Of a DNA stretch of 64,000 nucleotides, positions 54,783-63,911 are shown piece after piece (positions within the stretch are counted from its first letter, which is position 1; each line of letters opens with the position of its first letter). A program made the position numbers and the translations under genes. The notes below the pieces were generated by a model. The model did not search any database. It had not been told where the DNA came from and saw only the letters and a program-made list of their open reading frames with translations. The stretch covers positions 229,289 to 293,288 of the forward strand of contig JAPOVL010000025.1 of assembly GCA_026708115.1 (NCBI GenBank), given 5' to 3'. This DNA comes from Chloroflexota bacterium (GTDB lineage: Bacteria > Chloroflexota > Anaerolineae > Aggregatilineales > Phototrophicaceae).

Positions 54783-55978
54783 TACCTTCTCCTCCGGTGC
54801 CGCTGTCTGCGCGTTTTGTTGGGAGGATTGCTGGCTGGTGGCGGCATTTTGAATTCCGATTGAAAGGGATGATCGGAAATAACTGTAATGCGCTGACGGA
54901 TGAGCTTTTCAATGTCCTTGAGGTACGCGCGTTCGTCGATGTCGCAGAAGGAATAAGCAATGCCGGACGCGCCCGCCCGCGCGGTACGTCCTATGCGATG
55001 CACATAACTTTCGGGGATGTTGGGCAAATCAAAGTTGATGACATGGGTTACATCATCGATATCGAGTCCGCGGGCCGCGATATCGGTCGCCACCAGGATT
55101 GATGTTCGCCCGGACTTGAAGTTGGCCAGGGCGCGCGTCCGCGCCTTTTGCGATTTGTTACCGTGAATCGCCTCGGCCGGGATGCGCGCGCGGCTCAATT
55201 GTTTGGCGAGGTTATTGGCGCGATGTTTGGTGCGCGTGAAGACCAGGACGCGTTCCGAAGCCGAATCTTCCAGGATATGCCTGAGCAGCTTCCGTTTTTC
55301 CCTTCCTTCGACAAAAAATATCGACTGCGCGATCTTGTCGACGGTGGTCGCTTGCGGATCCACCTCGACCTTTACCGGCTTGAATAGAATATGCCTGCTC
55401 AAATCTTGAATCGCTTGGGGCATCGTAGCGGAAAACATCAAGGTCTGGCGTTTTTGCGGCAGGCTGCGGATGATCCGCTTGACATCGTGGATGAAGCCCA
55501 TATCCAACATCCGGTCGGCTTCATCAAGGACAAGGACTTCGACACGGTTCAGGCGAATAATTTTCTGGTCCATCAAATCAAGCAATCGTCCCGGCGTCGC
55601 CACCAGAATATCGACGCCGCGCCGAATGGCATCCACCTGTGGCTGTTGACCGACACCGCCGAAAATCACGGCATGTTTGAGCCGGCTGAGCTGGCTGAAT
55701 CTGTCAAATTCTTCATCAATCTGGGCTGCCAGTTCACGGGTAGGCGCCAGTACAAGTACGCGAATGAATCCTTTGGCGGGATTCGCGTCCAGCGTTTGAA
55801 TAATCGGCAAAACAAAGGCAGCGGTTTTCCCGGTGCCGGTTTGGGCGCAGCCTACAATATCCCTTCCATCCAAGATATGCGGTATGGTCTGGGATTGTAT
55901 CGGCGTCGCTTCGGTATACCCGGCTTGCTTGATTATGCGAAGCAGGGATTTATTCACGTTTAGATTGTGAAATTGCAT
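54782..55978 (-). CDS. DEAD-box RNA helicase, RhlE/CsdA-like
   Basis: 398 residues. Q-motif Gln28; motif I AQTGTGKT (Lys51); [49 protein letters not shown]. The short basic tail ([12 protein letters not shown]) would bind RNA. It unwinds structured RNA, for example during ribosome assembly or cold. No clear ribosome-binding site precedes the ATG, so a leaderless or atypical start is possible. It is translationally coupled to the GH4 gene. Confidence 0.95.
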   Translation of the reverse strand: MQFHNLNVNKSLLRIIKQAGYTEATPIQSQTIPHILDGRDIVGCAQTGTGKTAAFVLPIIQTLDANPAKGFIRVLVLAPTRELAAQIDEEFDRFSQLSRLKHAVIFGGVGQQPQVDAIRRGVDILVATPGRLLDLMDQKIIRLNRVEVLVLDEADRMLDMGFIHDVKRIIRSLPQKRQTLMFSATMPQAIQDLSRHILFKPVKVEVDPQATTVDKIAQSIFFVEGREKRKLLRHILEDSASERVLVFTRTKHRANNLAKQLSRARIPAEAIHGNKSQKARTRALANFKSGRTSILVATDIAARGLDIDDVTHVINFDLPNIPESYVHRIGRTARAGASGIAYSFCDIDERAYLKDIEKLIRQRITVISDHPFQSEFKMPPPASNPPNKTRRQRHRRRR

Positions 55979-56175
55979 AAGGGTTTGGGTTTCTCGAATC
56001 TGTATTGGGGGAACAGCAAGCTATTATCGGACATGACCGCGGATAATACCAGTGCGGTCTTTTTCTCGGCTGCATTTCAGATTATTGGCGCGTCAATCCC
56101 CCATCCCCCAGACCCCTTACCCAAAAACGAGCTGAGCAGCGGACATGTTTGGAGATAACGACGGCTAATAGCGTA

Positions 56176-56214
56176 GGTCACTGTCGAAGGGCAGTGTCGG
56201 CGGGCAGTGTCGGC
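56176..56214 (+). repeat. 13-base tandem repeat, about three units
   Basis: GGGCAGTGTCGGC occurs twice (56189-56201, 56202-56214), preceded by a diverged unit GGTCACTGTCGAA. Units differ by one base from those at 56522-56547. Confidence 0.7.
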
Positions 56215-56450
56215 GCGCCCTACGCGCCCCTCGGTGCTTAGAATTCTATCTGTCTCTGCGTTCCTTCCTGCTCTTCGTGTCCGTTGTGGTGAAAAAATCC
56301 AAATAGCCTTGACTTGTATAGAACGTCTGTCCTATTCTACCTCTACAACGCAAACAATAAGGAGAACACACACCTTGCCCGCCCACCAATACACCAAAAT
56401 GGCCACACCGCCACAAAAAACTCCCTACACTTTTTTCAAGGACCCCGTAG

Positions 56451-56470
56451 GGGCGAGCCTTGGCTCGCCC
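56451..56470. repeat. Palindromic repeat, copy 6
   Basis: GGGCGAGCC-TT-GGCTCGCCC, preceded by CGTAG and followed by GC. Same outer sequence as the copies near 39 kb with a different inner arm. Confidence 0.8.
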
Positions 56471-56521
56471 GCTTCCACAATTGCAAATCTGCCCGCGGGC
56501 GCCCCTCTGTGCCCTCTTTGT

Positions 56522-56574
56522 CGGCGGTCAGTGTCGGCGGTCAGTGTCTACGCGACCTACGCGACCTACGCGAC
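56522..56574 (+). repeat. Compound tandem repeat (13-mer x2, then 9-mer x3)
   Basis: CGGCGGTCAGTGT is repeated at 56522-56534 and 56535-56547, followed by CTACGCGAC three times at 56548-56574. The junction reproduces the 19-base block found at 38572-38590. Confidence 0.8.
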
Positions 56575-56943
56575 CTCTGTGGTGAATAAAAACAAGTACT
56601 GTGCCCGCCAAATCCGGGCAGGGGGTACCCCCCTCCCCCGTATACATACTGTATCTATACACTGGCCAAAAAAGGCGCATTTTATGGGTATTTTATGGGT
56701 ATCTTATGGACATTTGTGGACACTGTTTCAGCATACAACGAGGCCTTGCCCGCATCGAACGCCCGCGCCTTACACTGCCTGTCGAATACTGTCTGCCCCT
56801 CGGTGCTTAAAATCCTCTACTCTTCTTCGCGCTAACGGTGAGCAGTTTTTCTGGGATCCTTCTGATTTATCGCATACGCTGGAGCGCGCTTGGTGTATCA
56901 TGCTTCTGATATCGGATAAGGACATGAAGGCAGGCAAAAAAAT

Positions 56944-58329
56944 ATGGGCAATCCTTACCAATACGCAATAGACAATCAAGATCGTTTCCTGGACGAATAC
57001 CAGGAACTACTGCGCATCCGCACCATCAGCACACAACCCCAGCACGCCGCAGATGTCGCCACAGCGGCCGAATGGCTGCAGGCGATGATGCTGAAGATCG
57101 GCATGAACCGCGCCGAGGTCATCCTGATGCCGGAAGGCCGCTGCCCGCTAGTTTTAGGCGAATGGGACGGGGCTGGAGCAGATGCCCCGACTATCTTGAT
57201 CTATTGCCACTATGATGTGCAGCCCGCCGAAGTCGCCGATGGCTGGGATACCGAACCCTTCCAGCCGACGATCAAGGACGGACGGCTCTATTGCCGCGGC
57301 GCCGTCGACAGCAAATTGCACGTGATGTCCAATCTCAAGGCGGTGGAATCCTGGCTGGCCCAGGAAGAGAAACCCAGGGTCAACATCAAAGTCGTTCTGG
57401 AAGGAGAGGAAGAATCAGGCTCGGAGAACATGAACGCTTTCGTCGCCAGGCATCCCGAACGGCTGGCGGCCGATATCGCCGTGATCTCCGACGGCGCCAT
57501 CTTGGCGCCGGAACAACCCAGCCTGACCTATGGCTTGCGCGGCGTCACCGCCCTGGAATTGCACGTGGACGCGCCCATCAGCGATCTGCACAGCGGGCAT
57601 TGGGGCGGCTCCGTGCATAATCCCATCCAAGCCCTGAGCGAAATTCTGGCGCAATTGCATGACGAAAACGGCACCGTGACCGTACCCGGCTTCTACGATG
57701 ATGTTGATGACGTCAGCGCCAAAGATCGCGCTCTGCTGGAAAAAGCGGAGCCGTTCTTGCAAGCAGAATGGGATGACGTTGTCAGCGCGCCGGCGGTCTG
57801 GGGCGAGTCGGAATACATCTTGCCGGAGCGGCTGGGCGCGCGTCCCACGCTCGAGATCAACGGCATTCACGGCGGTTATACCGGCGCCGGCATGAAGACA
57901 GTTCTGCCAGAGCGCGCCTTCGCCAAGATCACCTGTCGGCTGGTGCCGCGGCAGGATCCGACCCGCGTCCTGAGCTGTGTGGTGGACCACATCAAAAGCA
58001 TCGCGCCCGAGACGGTCAATGTCGACTTTCAGTTCGGCGGGATGGGCGCCGAAGCGGTATTGCTGGATGTCGATGGCCTGGCGATGAAATCGGCCGCCGA
58101 AGCGTACCAACATGCCTGGGGCGTGGCGCCGGTCTTCGAGCGCTCCGGCGGCAGTGTGCCGATCGCTTTTGAGTGCATGAAGGTAGCGAAAGAGGTCGTG
58201 ATCATGAGCTACGGGCTGAAGAGCGGCCGCGCCCACGGACCGAACGAGAATATCTACTTGCAGAATTTCTATAACGGGATTCAGGCCACCATCAAGTTCA
58301 TTGATGTGGTAGGGGAGGGTCGGGGCTAA
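56944..58329 (+). CDS. M20 family dipeptidase/aminoacylase-like metallopeptidase
   Basis: 461 residues. Metal-binding and catalytic positions: His89 and Asp91 (CHYDVQP), Asp122 in RGAVDSK (the bridging ligand), and Glu155-Glu156 in EGEEESGS. A later dimerisation domain follows near residues 215-380, then SVPIAFECMK and a C-terminal His in RAHGPNE. Length fits the M20 dipeptidase (CPG2/carnosinase-like) subgroup. Likely cytoplasmic hydrolysis of dipeptides or N-acyl amino acids. No signal peptide. The stop is one base from the convergent RhuM gene. Confidence 0.92.
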   Translation: MGNPYQYAIDNQDRFLDEYQELLRIRTISTQPQHAADVATAAEWLQAMMLKIGMNRAEVILMPEGRCPLVLGEWDGAGADAPTILIYCHYDVQPAEVADGWDTEPFQPTIKDGRLYCRGAVDSKLHVMSNLKAVESWLAQEEKPRVNIKVVLEGEEESGSENMNAFVARHPERLAADIAVISDGAILAPEQPSLTYGLRGVTALELHVDAPISDLHSGHWGGSVHNPIQALSEILAQLHDENGTVTVPGFYDDVDDVSAKDRALLEKAEPFLQAEWDDVVSAPAVWGESEYILPERLGARPTLEINGIHGGYTGAGMKTVLPERAFAKITCRLVPRQDPTRVLSCVVDHIKSIAPETVNVDFQFGGMGAEAVLLDVDGLAMKSAAEAYQHAWGVAPVFERSGGSVPIAFECMKVAKEVVIMSYGLKSGRAHGPNENIYLQNFYNGIQATIKFIDVVGEGRG

Positions 58330-58330
58330 G

Positions 58331-59362
58331 CTAATTGCCGTCATTTACATCGTCGGTAGCTGACGGCAGCATGTTATCTCCGGCGTTAGTTAGTTGCCGT
58401 TCGAATTCATCCTCAGTAAGTGATTCTTCTGTGATAAGACGGGCTCTGTAGGCTTCGTATTCCCTTCTGACTCGATTTTCCATTGCGGATCTAGACACGG
58501 TTCCCGCATGCAACAGAACTGCTTTCTCGTTGAGTTCGCCGATGAACTGGTCTAGCTTTTTCACCCAGTCGGCCATACGCATCGGATTCTGTTCCAATAC
58601 CTGCAATTGAGCGTAAGACAGGAATTGGTCCACGAGCAAATCCAAACGCTTCAACTCAATCTCGCTCAAATAGTTCTTGGCAACAAATGCATCTTGCAGG
58701 GTCATAGTATCACGCCGCCACGACGTCAAACCCATGTGCAGTTTCTCGCTTCCCACACGTTCCCAGATGAGTTCAGCTGCTGTATGCCCATGAATCGCAT
58801 AGTGGAATTTGTTCTGGACCGTCGCAAAGAACTTTTTTGCTTCGGGCGTATTCTTGTCGTAATCAATACTCGTGGCAAATACTTCGCGTGCCTTTCGGTA
58901 AAAGTTGTATTCAGAGTTCCGAATTCGACGTATCCGTTCTTGAAGTTCTTCAAAGTAGTTTGATCCACCGTGCGCCAGGCGGTCGTCATCCATGACGAAG
59001 CCTTTTCTTATGTACTCAGCGAGCTTCGGTGTTGCCCAGATACGAAACTGTGTGCCCCGATAAGAATTGACGCGATAACCAACCGAAATAATCATGTGTA
59101 GATTGTAGTGCGCGACCTCTCTTCTAACCACGCGATCGCCTTCATTTTGAACTATTGCAAAAAACGCAATAGTTGAATCCGGGTCCAATTCGCCTTCTTC
59201 GTAAACGTTTCTGATATGCCTATTGATCGTACTCACGTCCTTTTGAAAAAGCTCCGCCAGGCCACGCTGAGTAAGCCAAACGGTCTCATCTTGAAAAAGA
59301 ACTTCCAGACGGATTTCGCCATCTTGTGTTCGGTAAAGCAGTATCTGATTGTCATTAGCCAT
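58331..59362 (-). CDS. RhuM family protein
   Basis: 343 residues from ATG 59362; the typical family start (QILLYRTQDGEIRLEVLF, then TVWLTQRGLAELF) follows directly. The N-terminus looks like a winged-helix/phage-antirepressor type DNA-binding region (VSTINRHIRNVYEEGEL), then the RhuM core (REVAHYNLHMIISVGYRVNS, GTQFRIWAT). Named for a Salmonella SPI-3 gene; biochemical role unknown, often seen in mobile or defence-associated gene sets. GC content is visibly lower than the neighbours, suggesting horizontal transfer. It stands alone between convergent and divergent genes. Confidence 0.9.
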   Translation of the reverse strand: MANDNQILLYRTQDGEIRLEVLFQDETVWLTQRGLAELFQKDVSTINRHIRNVYEEGELDPDSTIAFFAIVQNEGDRVVRREVAHYNLHMIISVGYRVNSYRGTQFRIWATPKLAEYIRKGFVMDDDRLAHGGSNYFEELQERIRRIRNSEYNFYRKAREVFATSIDYDKNTPEAKKFFATVQNKFHYAIHGHTAAELIWERVGSEKLHMGLTSWRRDTMTLQDAFVAKNYLSEIELKRLDLLVDQFLSYAQLQVLEQNPMRMADWVKKLDQFIGELNEKAVLLHAGTVSRSAMENRVRREYEAYRARLITEESLTEDEFERQLTNAGDNMLPSATDDVNDGN

Positions 59363-59583
59363 CGCGCGCAAGTCCTCACGATTGTGGTTCAAGTGATCAT
59401 AGCACAGATGTGCGATTTTCTCCAGCAAGATGTTCAGTCGTTTTGCTTCTGAAGCCAAGCACCCCCAATTTACAGCCTTTTAACAGACAGTTTGCAGGCC
59501 CGTGAAACTTTTCGCGGCCCCTTCGTTTAGACTGCTGGTGAATCTCTTGTCCAACCGTCATTTAATCAGGAGGAATATCCAAA

Positions 59584-60342
59584 ATGACACTCAAACGATT
59601 CACCCTGGTCTTGGCACTGCTCGCGCTTTTAACGGCCGGCGTCAGCGCGCAAGACGACTCCGGCCTAAGGCGTTTCAGCCGCGTATCAATCCGGCACGGC
59701 GCATTCGCTTTTTCGCTCGATGACCCGATCTTGCTGGAAGCGACCGCTTTGGATGCCGAGGCCTTGCGGGCGGCGCTGATGGATGGCAGCACCATCGCCG
59801 ACTTGATCCAAACCAATGAAGGCGATGTCGCAGCCGTGATTGCGGACATGCAGGCCCAAGCGACGGCAGACATCAACGCGCGTGCCGCGTCATTCCTGGA
59901 AGGTCTCGAAGAACGGGTCAGCGAGGAATTGGACGCGGGCCATTCGCGTCGTGGATTCTGGGGGCGGCGCTGGCATCGACTGCCGCGCATCTTTGCTTAT
60001 GCCGGTGTGGGCGATACAGTCATGGAAGCGACTGGCTTGGACGCGGCTGGTTTGCGTTCGGCGCTGGCGGAGGGCGCGACGATCGCTGAATTAATCGAGG
60101 CCAACGATGGCGATATGGCGAGTGTCGTAACTGATATCGTGGCGACAATCACGGATGCGGTCAATCACGCGACCGCCCAGCGTGTTGACAGCCTGGAGGG
60201 GGATATCAGCGAGGCTTTCAACAGCAACTTCGCGGAAAAATGGCGCCGCTGGCGCAAGTTCCCGAAGCCGAGAGGATTTTCCGGCTTCTGGGGACCCGAC
60301 AGCGCCCCTGACAAGCAGACCGCCGCGACCGCCGACGGCTAA
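59584..60342 (+). CDS. Secreted two-repeat protein with Trp/Arg-rich segments
   Basis: 252 residues; AGGAGGAAT lies upstream of the ATG. A signal peptide (FTLVLALLALLTAGVSAQ) is followed by two ~60-residue repeats 96 residues apart: LLEATALDAEALRAAL from residue 50 and VMEATGLDAAGLRSAL from residue 146, each with a TIA-LI-N-GD core and a helical tail. Each repeat is followed by a cationic aromatic segment: RRGFWGRRWHRLPR after the first and KWRRWRKFPKPRGF after the second. The repeats are acidic, so charges alternate along the chain. No catalytic motif. Unknown function. Confidence 0.8.
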   Translation: MTLKRFTLVLALLALLTAGVSAQDDSGLRRFSRVSIRHGAFAFSLDDPILLEATALDAEALRAALMDGSTIADLIQTNEGDVAAVIADMQAQATADINARAASFLEGLEERVSEELDAGHSRRGFWGRRWHRLPRIFAYAGVGDTVMEATGLDAAGLRSALAEGATIAELIEANDGDMASVVTDIVATITDAVNHATAQRVDSLEGDISEAFNSNFAEKWRRWRKFPKPRGFSGFWGPDSAPDKQTAATADG

Positions 60343-60377
60343 ATCCAGCCCCTTCACAGTTCTAAAAGCATTGGGAG

Positions 60378-60399
60378 CGCCGGGTCAAGCCCGGCGTTT
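60378..60399. terminator. Bidirectional terminator hairpin
   Basis: CGCCGGG (60378-60384) pairs with CCCGGCG (60390-60396) over a 5-base loop, followed by TTTCCTCTT. It lies between the convergent secreted-protein and cupin genes. Confidence 0.7.
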
Positions 60400-60415
60400 C
60401 CTCTTCGTTGGGCGC

Positions 60416-60805
60416 TCACACCGGCCAGTGGCCGGCCTCCAGCACAACCGCCTCATCCTCGCCCGGCCAGGGCGGCGTCGTCGCGATGACGAATTCCAGC
60501 GGGACGGCGCCCGTATTGCGGAATTGAAAATGCGTGCCCAGCGGGATCGTCAGGCTGACACCCGAGCGCACATCCAGCACTTCCTCGCAACCGCCCTGCG
60601 CCCGCCAGACCTGTCCCTGACCTGCCAGGAAATACCAGATTTCCTCGACAGTGCGGTGCTTCACAGGGATTGAGACAGCGCCAACGGGCAAGGTGCAATG
60701 CACGACGCTCGCTCCCTCCAATTGATGCAGTAACCGGATCTGCGAGCCATCGGGCGCCAGCGCATCGTAGTCCTCCGAGACAACCCTACTTTCGAAAGGC
60801 CGCAT
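60416..60805 (-). CDS. Single-domain cupin protein
   Basis: 129 residues with a cupin barrel: VKHRTVEEIWYFLAGQGQV (first cupin motif, His and Glu metal ligands) and PLGTHFQFRNTG (second motif, His). Small cupins of this kind bind a metal and act as isomerases, dioxygenases or sensors for small organic acids or sugars. It lies six bases downstream of the 2-hydroxyacid dehydrogenase gene in the same operon, so it may act on the same metabolite. Confidence 0.88.
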   Translation of the reverse strand: MRPFESRVVSEDYDALAPDGSQIRLLHQLEGASVVHCTLPVGAVSIPVKHRTVEEIWYFLAGQGQVWRAQGGCEEVLDVRSGVSLTIPLGTHFQFRNTGAVPLEFVIATTPPWPGEDEAVVLEAGHWPV

Positions 60806-60811
60806 CGCTAC

Positions 60812-61816
60812 TCAACCCCGCATCGCTTCCCAGCGCGCCCGCACCCTGTCCCAGACTTCAGGATTGATGAGATTGGGCGGGCGCTCGCCGCGCAGAACTT
60901 GCAAGATCTGCTCCATAGCGTGCTCAAACAGGCGTCGCCTTCCCAGAACCGACGCGCCGCCAATATGCGGAAGTATGACAACATTGTCGCGCTTGAGCAG
61001 GGGATTGTCCGGCAAAGGCGGTTCCACTATGGTGACATCCAGGCCGGCGCCAAACAACTGCCCACTGTCGAGCGCGGCCGCCAGCGCCTCCTCATCCACC
61101 AGTTTCCCGCGCGATACGTTGACGAAGATCGCGCCCCGCTTCATTTGCGCGAAACGCTCGGCGTTCATGATCTTCTGCGTGCGCTCATTCAGCGGCAGGT
61201 GCAGGGACACGACATCGGAGCTGCTCAGCAGGGCTTCCAGCGAATCGGCGCGGGCGACATTCAGTTGCGCGTAGCGCTGGGGGCTGATATGCGGATCGTA
61301 GGCGACGACCGTCATGCCCAGCGCAGCCCCGACACGGGCGACGCGTCCGCCGATCCGCCCCAAGCCGACCAAGCCAAGCTGCTTGCCAGCCAACTCGATA
61401 CCGACATAGACATCCCAGGCGCTCAGTGTCTCGCCTCGTTCATGCGCGCGCGCCAGGTCATTCTCGATCTGTTTGACGCTGCGCGCCACATTCATCATCA
61501 GCGCGACGGCGGTCTCGGCAGTGGGGATGGTGGGCGCGTCCGGCGCATTCACAACCGCAATGCCACGTTGCGTCGCGGCAGAGACGTCCACCGAGTCATA
61601 GCCGATGCCCGTGCGCGAGATAACCAACAAATGCGGCGCGCGCTCCATGGCCGCGCTATCGTAGATTCTTCCGCTTGCCAGCACGCCGTGCGCCTGTTCC
61701 AACTGATGATAAGGATCCCTGTCCACTTGATCGCCCGGGCAGATACCCACCGCGACATCGTCGAACATGCTTGACTGTTCCTGGGGTACATCACGTTCAA
61801 ACCAAATTCGGTACAT
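60812..61816 (-). CDS. D-isomer-specific 2-hydroxyacid dehydrogenase
   Basis: 334 residues from ATG 61816; the frame extends upstream but not into family sequence. NAD fold LGLVGLGRIGGRVARVGAALG. Catalytic Arg is in FVNVSRGKLVDEEAL, Glu in VTIVEPPLPDNPL and His in ILPHIGGAS. It reversibly converts a 2-keto acid to a D-2-hydroxy acid in the cytoplasm (glyoxylate/hydroxypyruvate reductase-like). It sits between an HpcH/HpaI aldolase and a cupin, consistent with handling the pyruvate-type or aldehyde products of the aldolase. Confidence 0.92.
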   Translation of the reverse strand: MYRIWFERDVPQEQSSMFDDVAVGICPGDQVDRDPYHQLEQAHGVLASGRIYDSAAMERAPHLLVISRTGIGYDSVDVSAATQRGIAVVNAPDAPTIPTAETAVALMMNVARSVKQIENDLARAHERGETLSAWDVYVGIELAGKQLGLVGLGRIGGRVARVGAALGMTVVAYDPHISPQRYAQLNVARADSLEALLSSSDVVSLHLPLNERTQKIMNAERFAQMKRGAIFVNVSRGKLVDEEALAAALDSGQLFGAGLDVTIVEPPLPDNPLLKRDNVVILPHIGGASVLGRRRLFEHAMEQILQVLRGERPPNLINPEVWDRVRARWEAMRG

Positions 61817-61856
61817 CCGCTGCGCTTTCACATCGTTTGTTGTTTGCTTGATGAAC

Positions 61857-62666
61857 CTAGAAGTGCACGTTCTCGTCGATGATTTCTCCGACATCGTCCG
61901 TCGCTTCGCGGATGGCCTTGAACTCGGCGGTCAAAGCGCGATTAAAAGCGGAGATGTCCGAGCTGTGCATGACGAGGTTGGCGCCGGCTTTGATCCATTC
62001 GATCTCGTGATGCGCGAAATTGTGATGGATGCCGACGCCGACATGATGCGCGCGCGCCGTCGTGATGATCTTGCGGATAGCATCGTCGAATACCGGGTGA
62101 TCATATTGCTCCGGCAAACCCAGACTGCAGGAGAGATCGTGCGGGCCGACCAGCGCGCAGTCGACATAGGGCACGCTGAGGATCTCATCGAGCCGCTCCA
62201 GCGCCGGCACGCTCTCGATGTTGAGAAACAGGGCCTTGTTAGCGTTGCGCGTCGCCAGATAGTCCTTCAATTCCGGCTCAAGTTCAATGTCGCCGTCCAG
62301 AGCGGCGCGCAGCCGCTCGCCCTTGAGCGGGCCCATTTTCACGGCGCCGCCCAGGACCTTGGCTTGCTCCGGGGATTCGATATAAGGCGCGATGATGCCA
62401 TGCGCGCCGCCATCCAGCACCATCTGCGCCAGATAGGGGTCGGGCTCCGGAATGCGTACTACTGGCGCCAGATCGAGCGCGCTAAAGGCTTGACAGAGCC
62501 AGGAAACCGTCTCCCGGTCCTGGGGCGTATGCTCGGTATCGATGAAGACCATATCGAGATCGAGGTTCGTGACCACGCGCGGCCAAATCGGCGAGGGCGA
62601 ATAAATCGCCGTGCCGTAGACACGCTGCCCCGCTCGTAATGCTTGTATCAGTTGCTGTCCATTCAT
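61857..62666 (-). CDS. HpcH/HpaI family aldolase
   Basis: 269 residues from ATG 62666. Class II (metal) aldolase of the 2-keto-3-deoxy sugar acid or 4-hydroxy-2-oxoheptanedioate type. Motifs: MVFIDTEHTPQDRET, PVVRIPEPDPYLAQMVLDGGAHGI, LFLNIESVPALERLDEIL (Glu metal ligand) and DCALVGPHDLSCSLG (Asp ligand). It cleaves a 2-keto acid to pyruvate and an aldehyde. First gene of an operon with the 2-hydroxyacid dehydrogenase and cupin; divergent from the F420-type oxidoreductase gene. It could split the keto-deoxy acids made by the two aldonate dehydratases in this window. Confidence 0.92.
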   Translation of the reverse strand: MNGQQLIQALRAGQRVYGTAIYSPSPIWPRVVTNLDLDMVFIDTEHTPQDRETVSWLCQAFSALDLAPVVRIPEPDPYLAQMVLDGGAHGIIAPYIESPEQAKVLGGAVKMGPLKGERLRAALDGDIELEPELKDYLATRNANKALFLNIESVPALERLDEILSVPYVDCALVGPHDLSCSLGLPEQYDHPVFDDAIRKIITTARAHHVGVGIHHNFAHHEIEWIKAGANLVMHSSDISAFNRALTAEFKAIREATDDVGEIIDENVHF

Positions 62667-62879
62667 CCTGTTTTCTCTTGAATTTGTCGTTGGCAAAAGG
62701 CTAGGCAGATATTAGCGGCAGCGCAGCGATAATGCAACAAGCACACAATCGTCATATCGGACCCACCGGCTGCGCCGCACGATGCAAAGCGAACATCATG
62801 CTTGCCGTGTTTCGCTCAGTGCTTGATTGCAAGGTCAGTTTATGCGACACTGCCCAGTACTCGACAGGAGGGAAGCACC

Positions 62880-63911
62880 ATGCGACTAGGACTGATGGTC
62901 GGCTATTCCGGCGCGCGCATTGAGTTGCCAATGGATCTGATCCTCGAGGCCGACCGGCTGGGATACCACGCCGTCTGGACCTCGGAAGCCTACGGGTCGG
63001 ATTGCGTCAGTCCCCTGGCCTGGATCGGCGCGCTGACTGAGCAGATCAAGCTGGGCACGGCCATCATGCAGATGCCGGCGCGCAGCCCGGCCATGACCGC
63101 CATGACCGCTATCACCCTCGATCAATTATCCGGCGGACGCGCCCTGCTGGGGCTGGGACTCTCGGGTCCGCAAGTAGTGGAAGGCTGGCATGGACGCCCT
63201 TACGGCAAGCCCCTGGCGAAGACGCGCGAATATGTGGCGATCCTGCGGCAGATTCTCGCGCGCGAGGCGCCCCTGGCGCACGAGGGAGAGCACTACCAGA
63301 TTCCCTACCGGGGCGCTGACGCCACCGGATTGGGCAAACCGCTCAAGAGCATCGTTCACGGCCGCGCCGATATGCCCATTTATCTGGCCTCCATCGGTCC
63401 CAAAAATGTCGCGCTGACCGCGGAAATCGCGGACGGCTGGCTGCCGATTTTCTTCTCGCCGGCCGCCTACGACGATTGCTACCGCGACGCCCTGGAGGCG
63501 GGCTTTACCAAAGCCGGGCCGGGCAAAAGCTTGACCGATTTCGATATCGCGGCTTCGGTCACGGTGGTGATTGAAGAGGATCTCGAAGCGGCTTACAACC
63601 AGATCAAGCCGGCACTGGCGCTGTACATCGGCGGCATGGGCGCCAAGGGCAAGAATTTCTATTACGATCTGGCTTGCCGCTATGGCTTCCCCGAGGCGGC
63701 GGATAAGATACAGGAACTCTACCTGGGCGGCCGCAAGGGCGAGGCCATGATGGCGGTTCCCGACGCACTGGTGGATGCGGTCGCGCTGGTTGGATCAAAA
63801 GATCGTATTCGCGACCGGATTCAGCTCTGGCGGGATTGCCCGGTTGATACGCTTAACATCACGGCCTTCACCGTCGATACGGTTCGCTTCATGGCGGAAT
63901 TGCTGCTTTAG
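62880..63911 (+). CDS. LLM-class (F420-dependent type) oxidoreductase
   Basis: 343 residues from ATG 62880 with GGAGGG seven bases upstream. Luciferase-like barrel with [11 protein letters not shown] start, [41 protein letters not shown] and a [15 protein letters not shown] segment, all typical of F420-dependent LLM enzymes such as those annotated near glucose-6-phosphate dehydrogenase or methylene-tetrahydromethanopterin reductase. Substrate unknown. Its presence implies the host makes coenzyme F420. Confidence 0.9.
   Translation: MRLGLMVGYSGARIELPMDLILEADRLGYHAVWTSEAYGSDCVSPLAWIGALTEQIKLGTAIMQMPARSPAMTAMTAITLDQLSGGRALLGLGLSGPQVVEGWHGRPYGKPLAKTREYVAILRQILAREAPLAHEGEHYQIPYRGADATGLGKPLKSIVHGRADMPIYLASIGPKNVALTAEIADGWLPIFFSPAAYDDCYRDALEAGFTKAGPGKSLTDFDIAASVTVVIEEDLEAAYNQIKPALALYIGGMGAKGKNFYYDLACRYGFPEAADKIQELYLGGRKGEAMMAVPDALVDAVALVGSKDRIRDRIQLWRDCPVDTLNITAFTVDTVRFMAELLL

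Larger units (their letters stand above)
55979..56943. other. Repeat-rich, gene-poor intergenic region
   Basis: About 965 bases of intergenic repeats. It contains 13-base tandem units at 56176-56214 and 56522-56547, a 9-base unit three times at 56548-56574, a GCGGACATGTTTG block shared with 38.6 kb, palindromic repeat copy 6, and GCCCCTCGGTGCTTA twice (56226-56240 and 56795-56809). Short open frames across it are low-complexity and not credible genes. The helicase and M20 promoters must lie at its ends. Confidence 0.7.

Noticed and set aside
56207..56971. 254-codon plus-strand frame across the repeat-rich gap
   Set aside because: It runs through tandem repeats and palindromes and overlaps the M20 gene start; the translation is Thr/Arg/Pro-rich low complexity.
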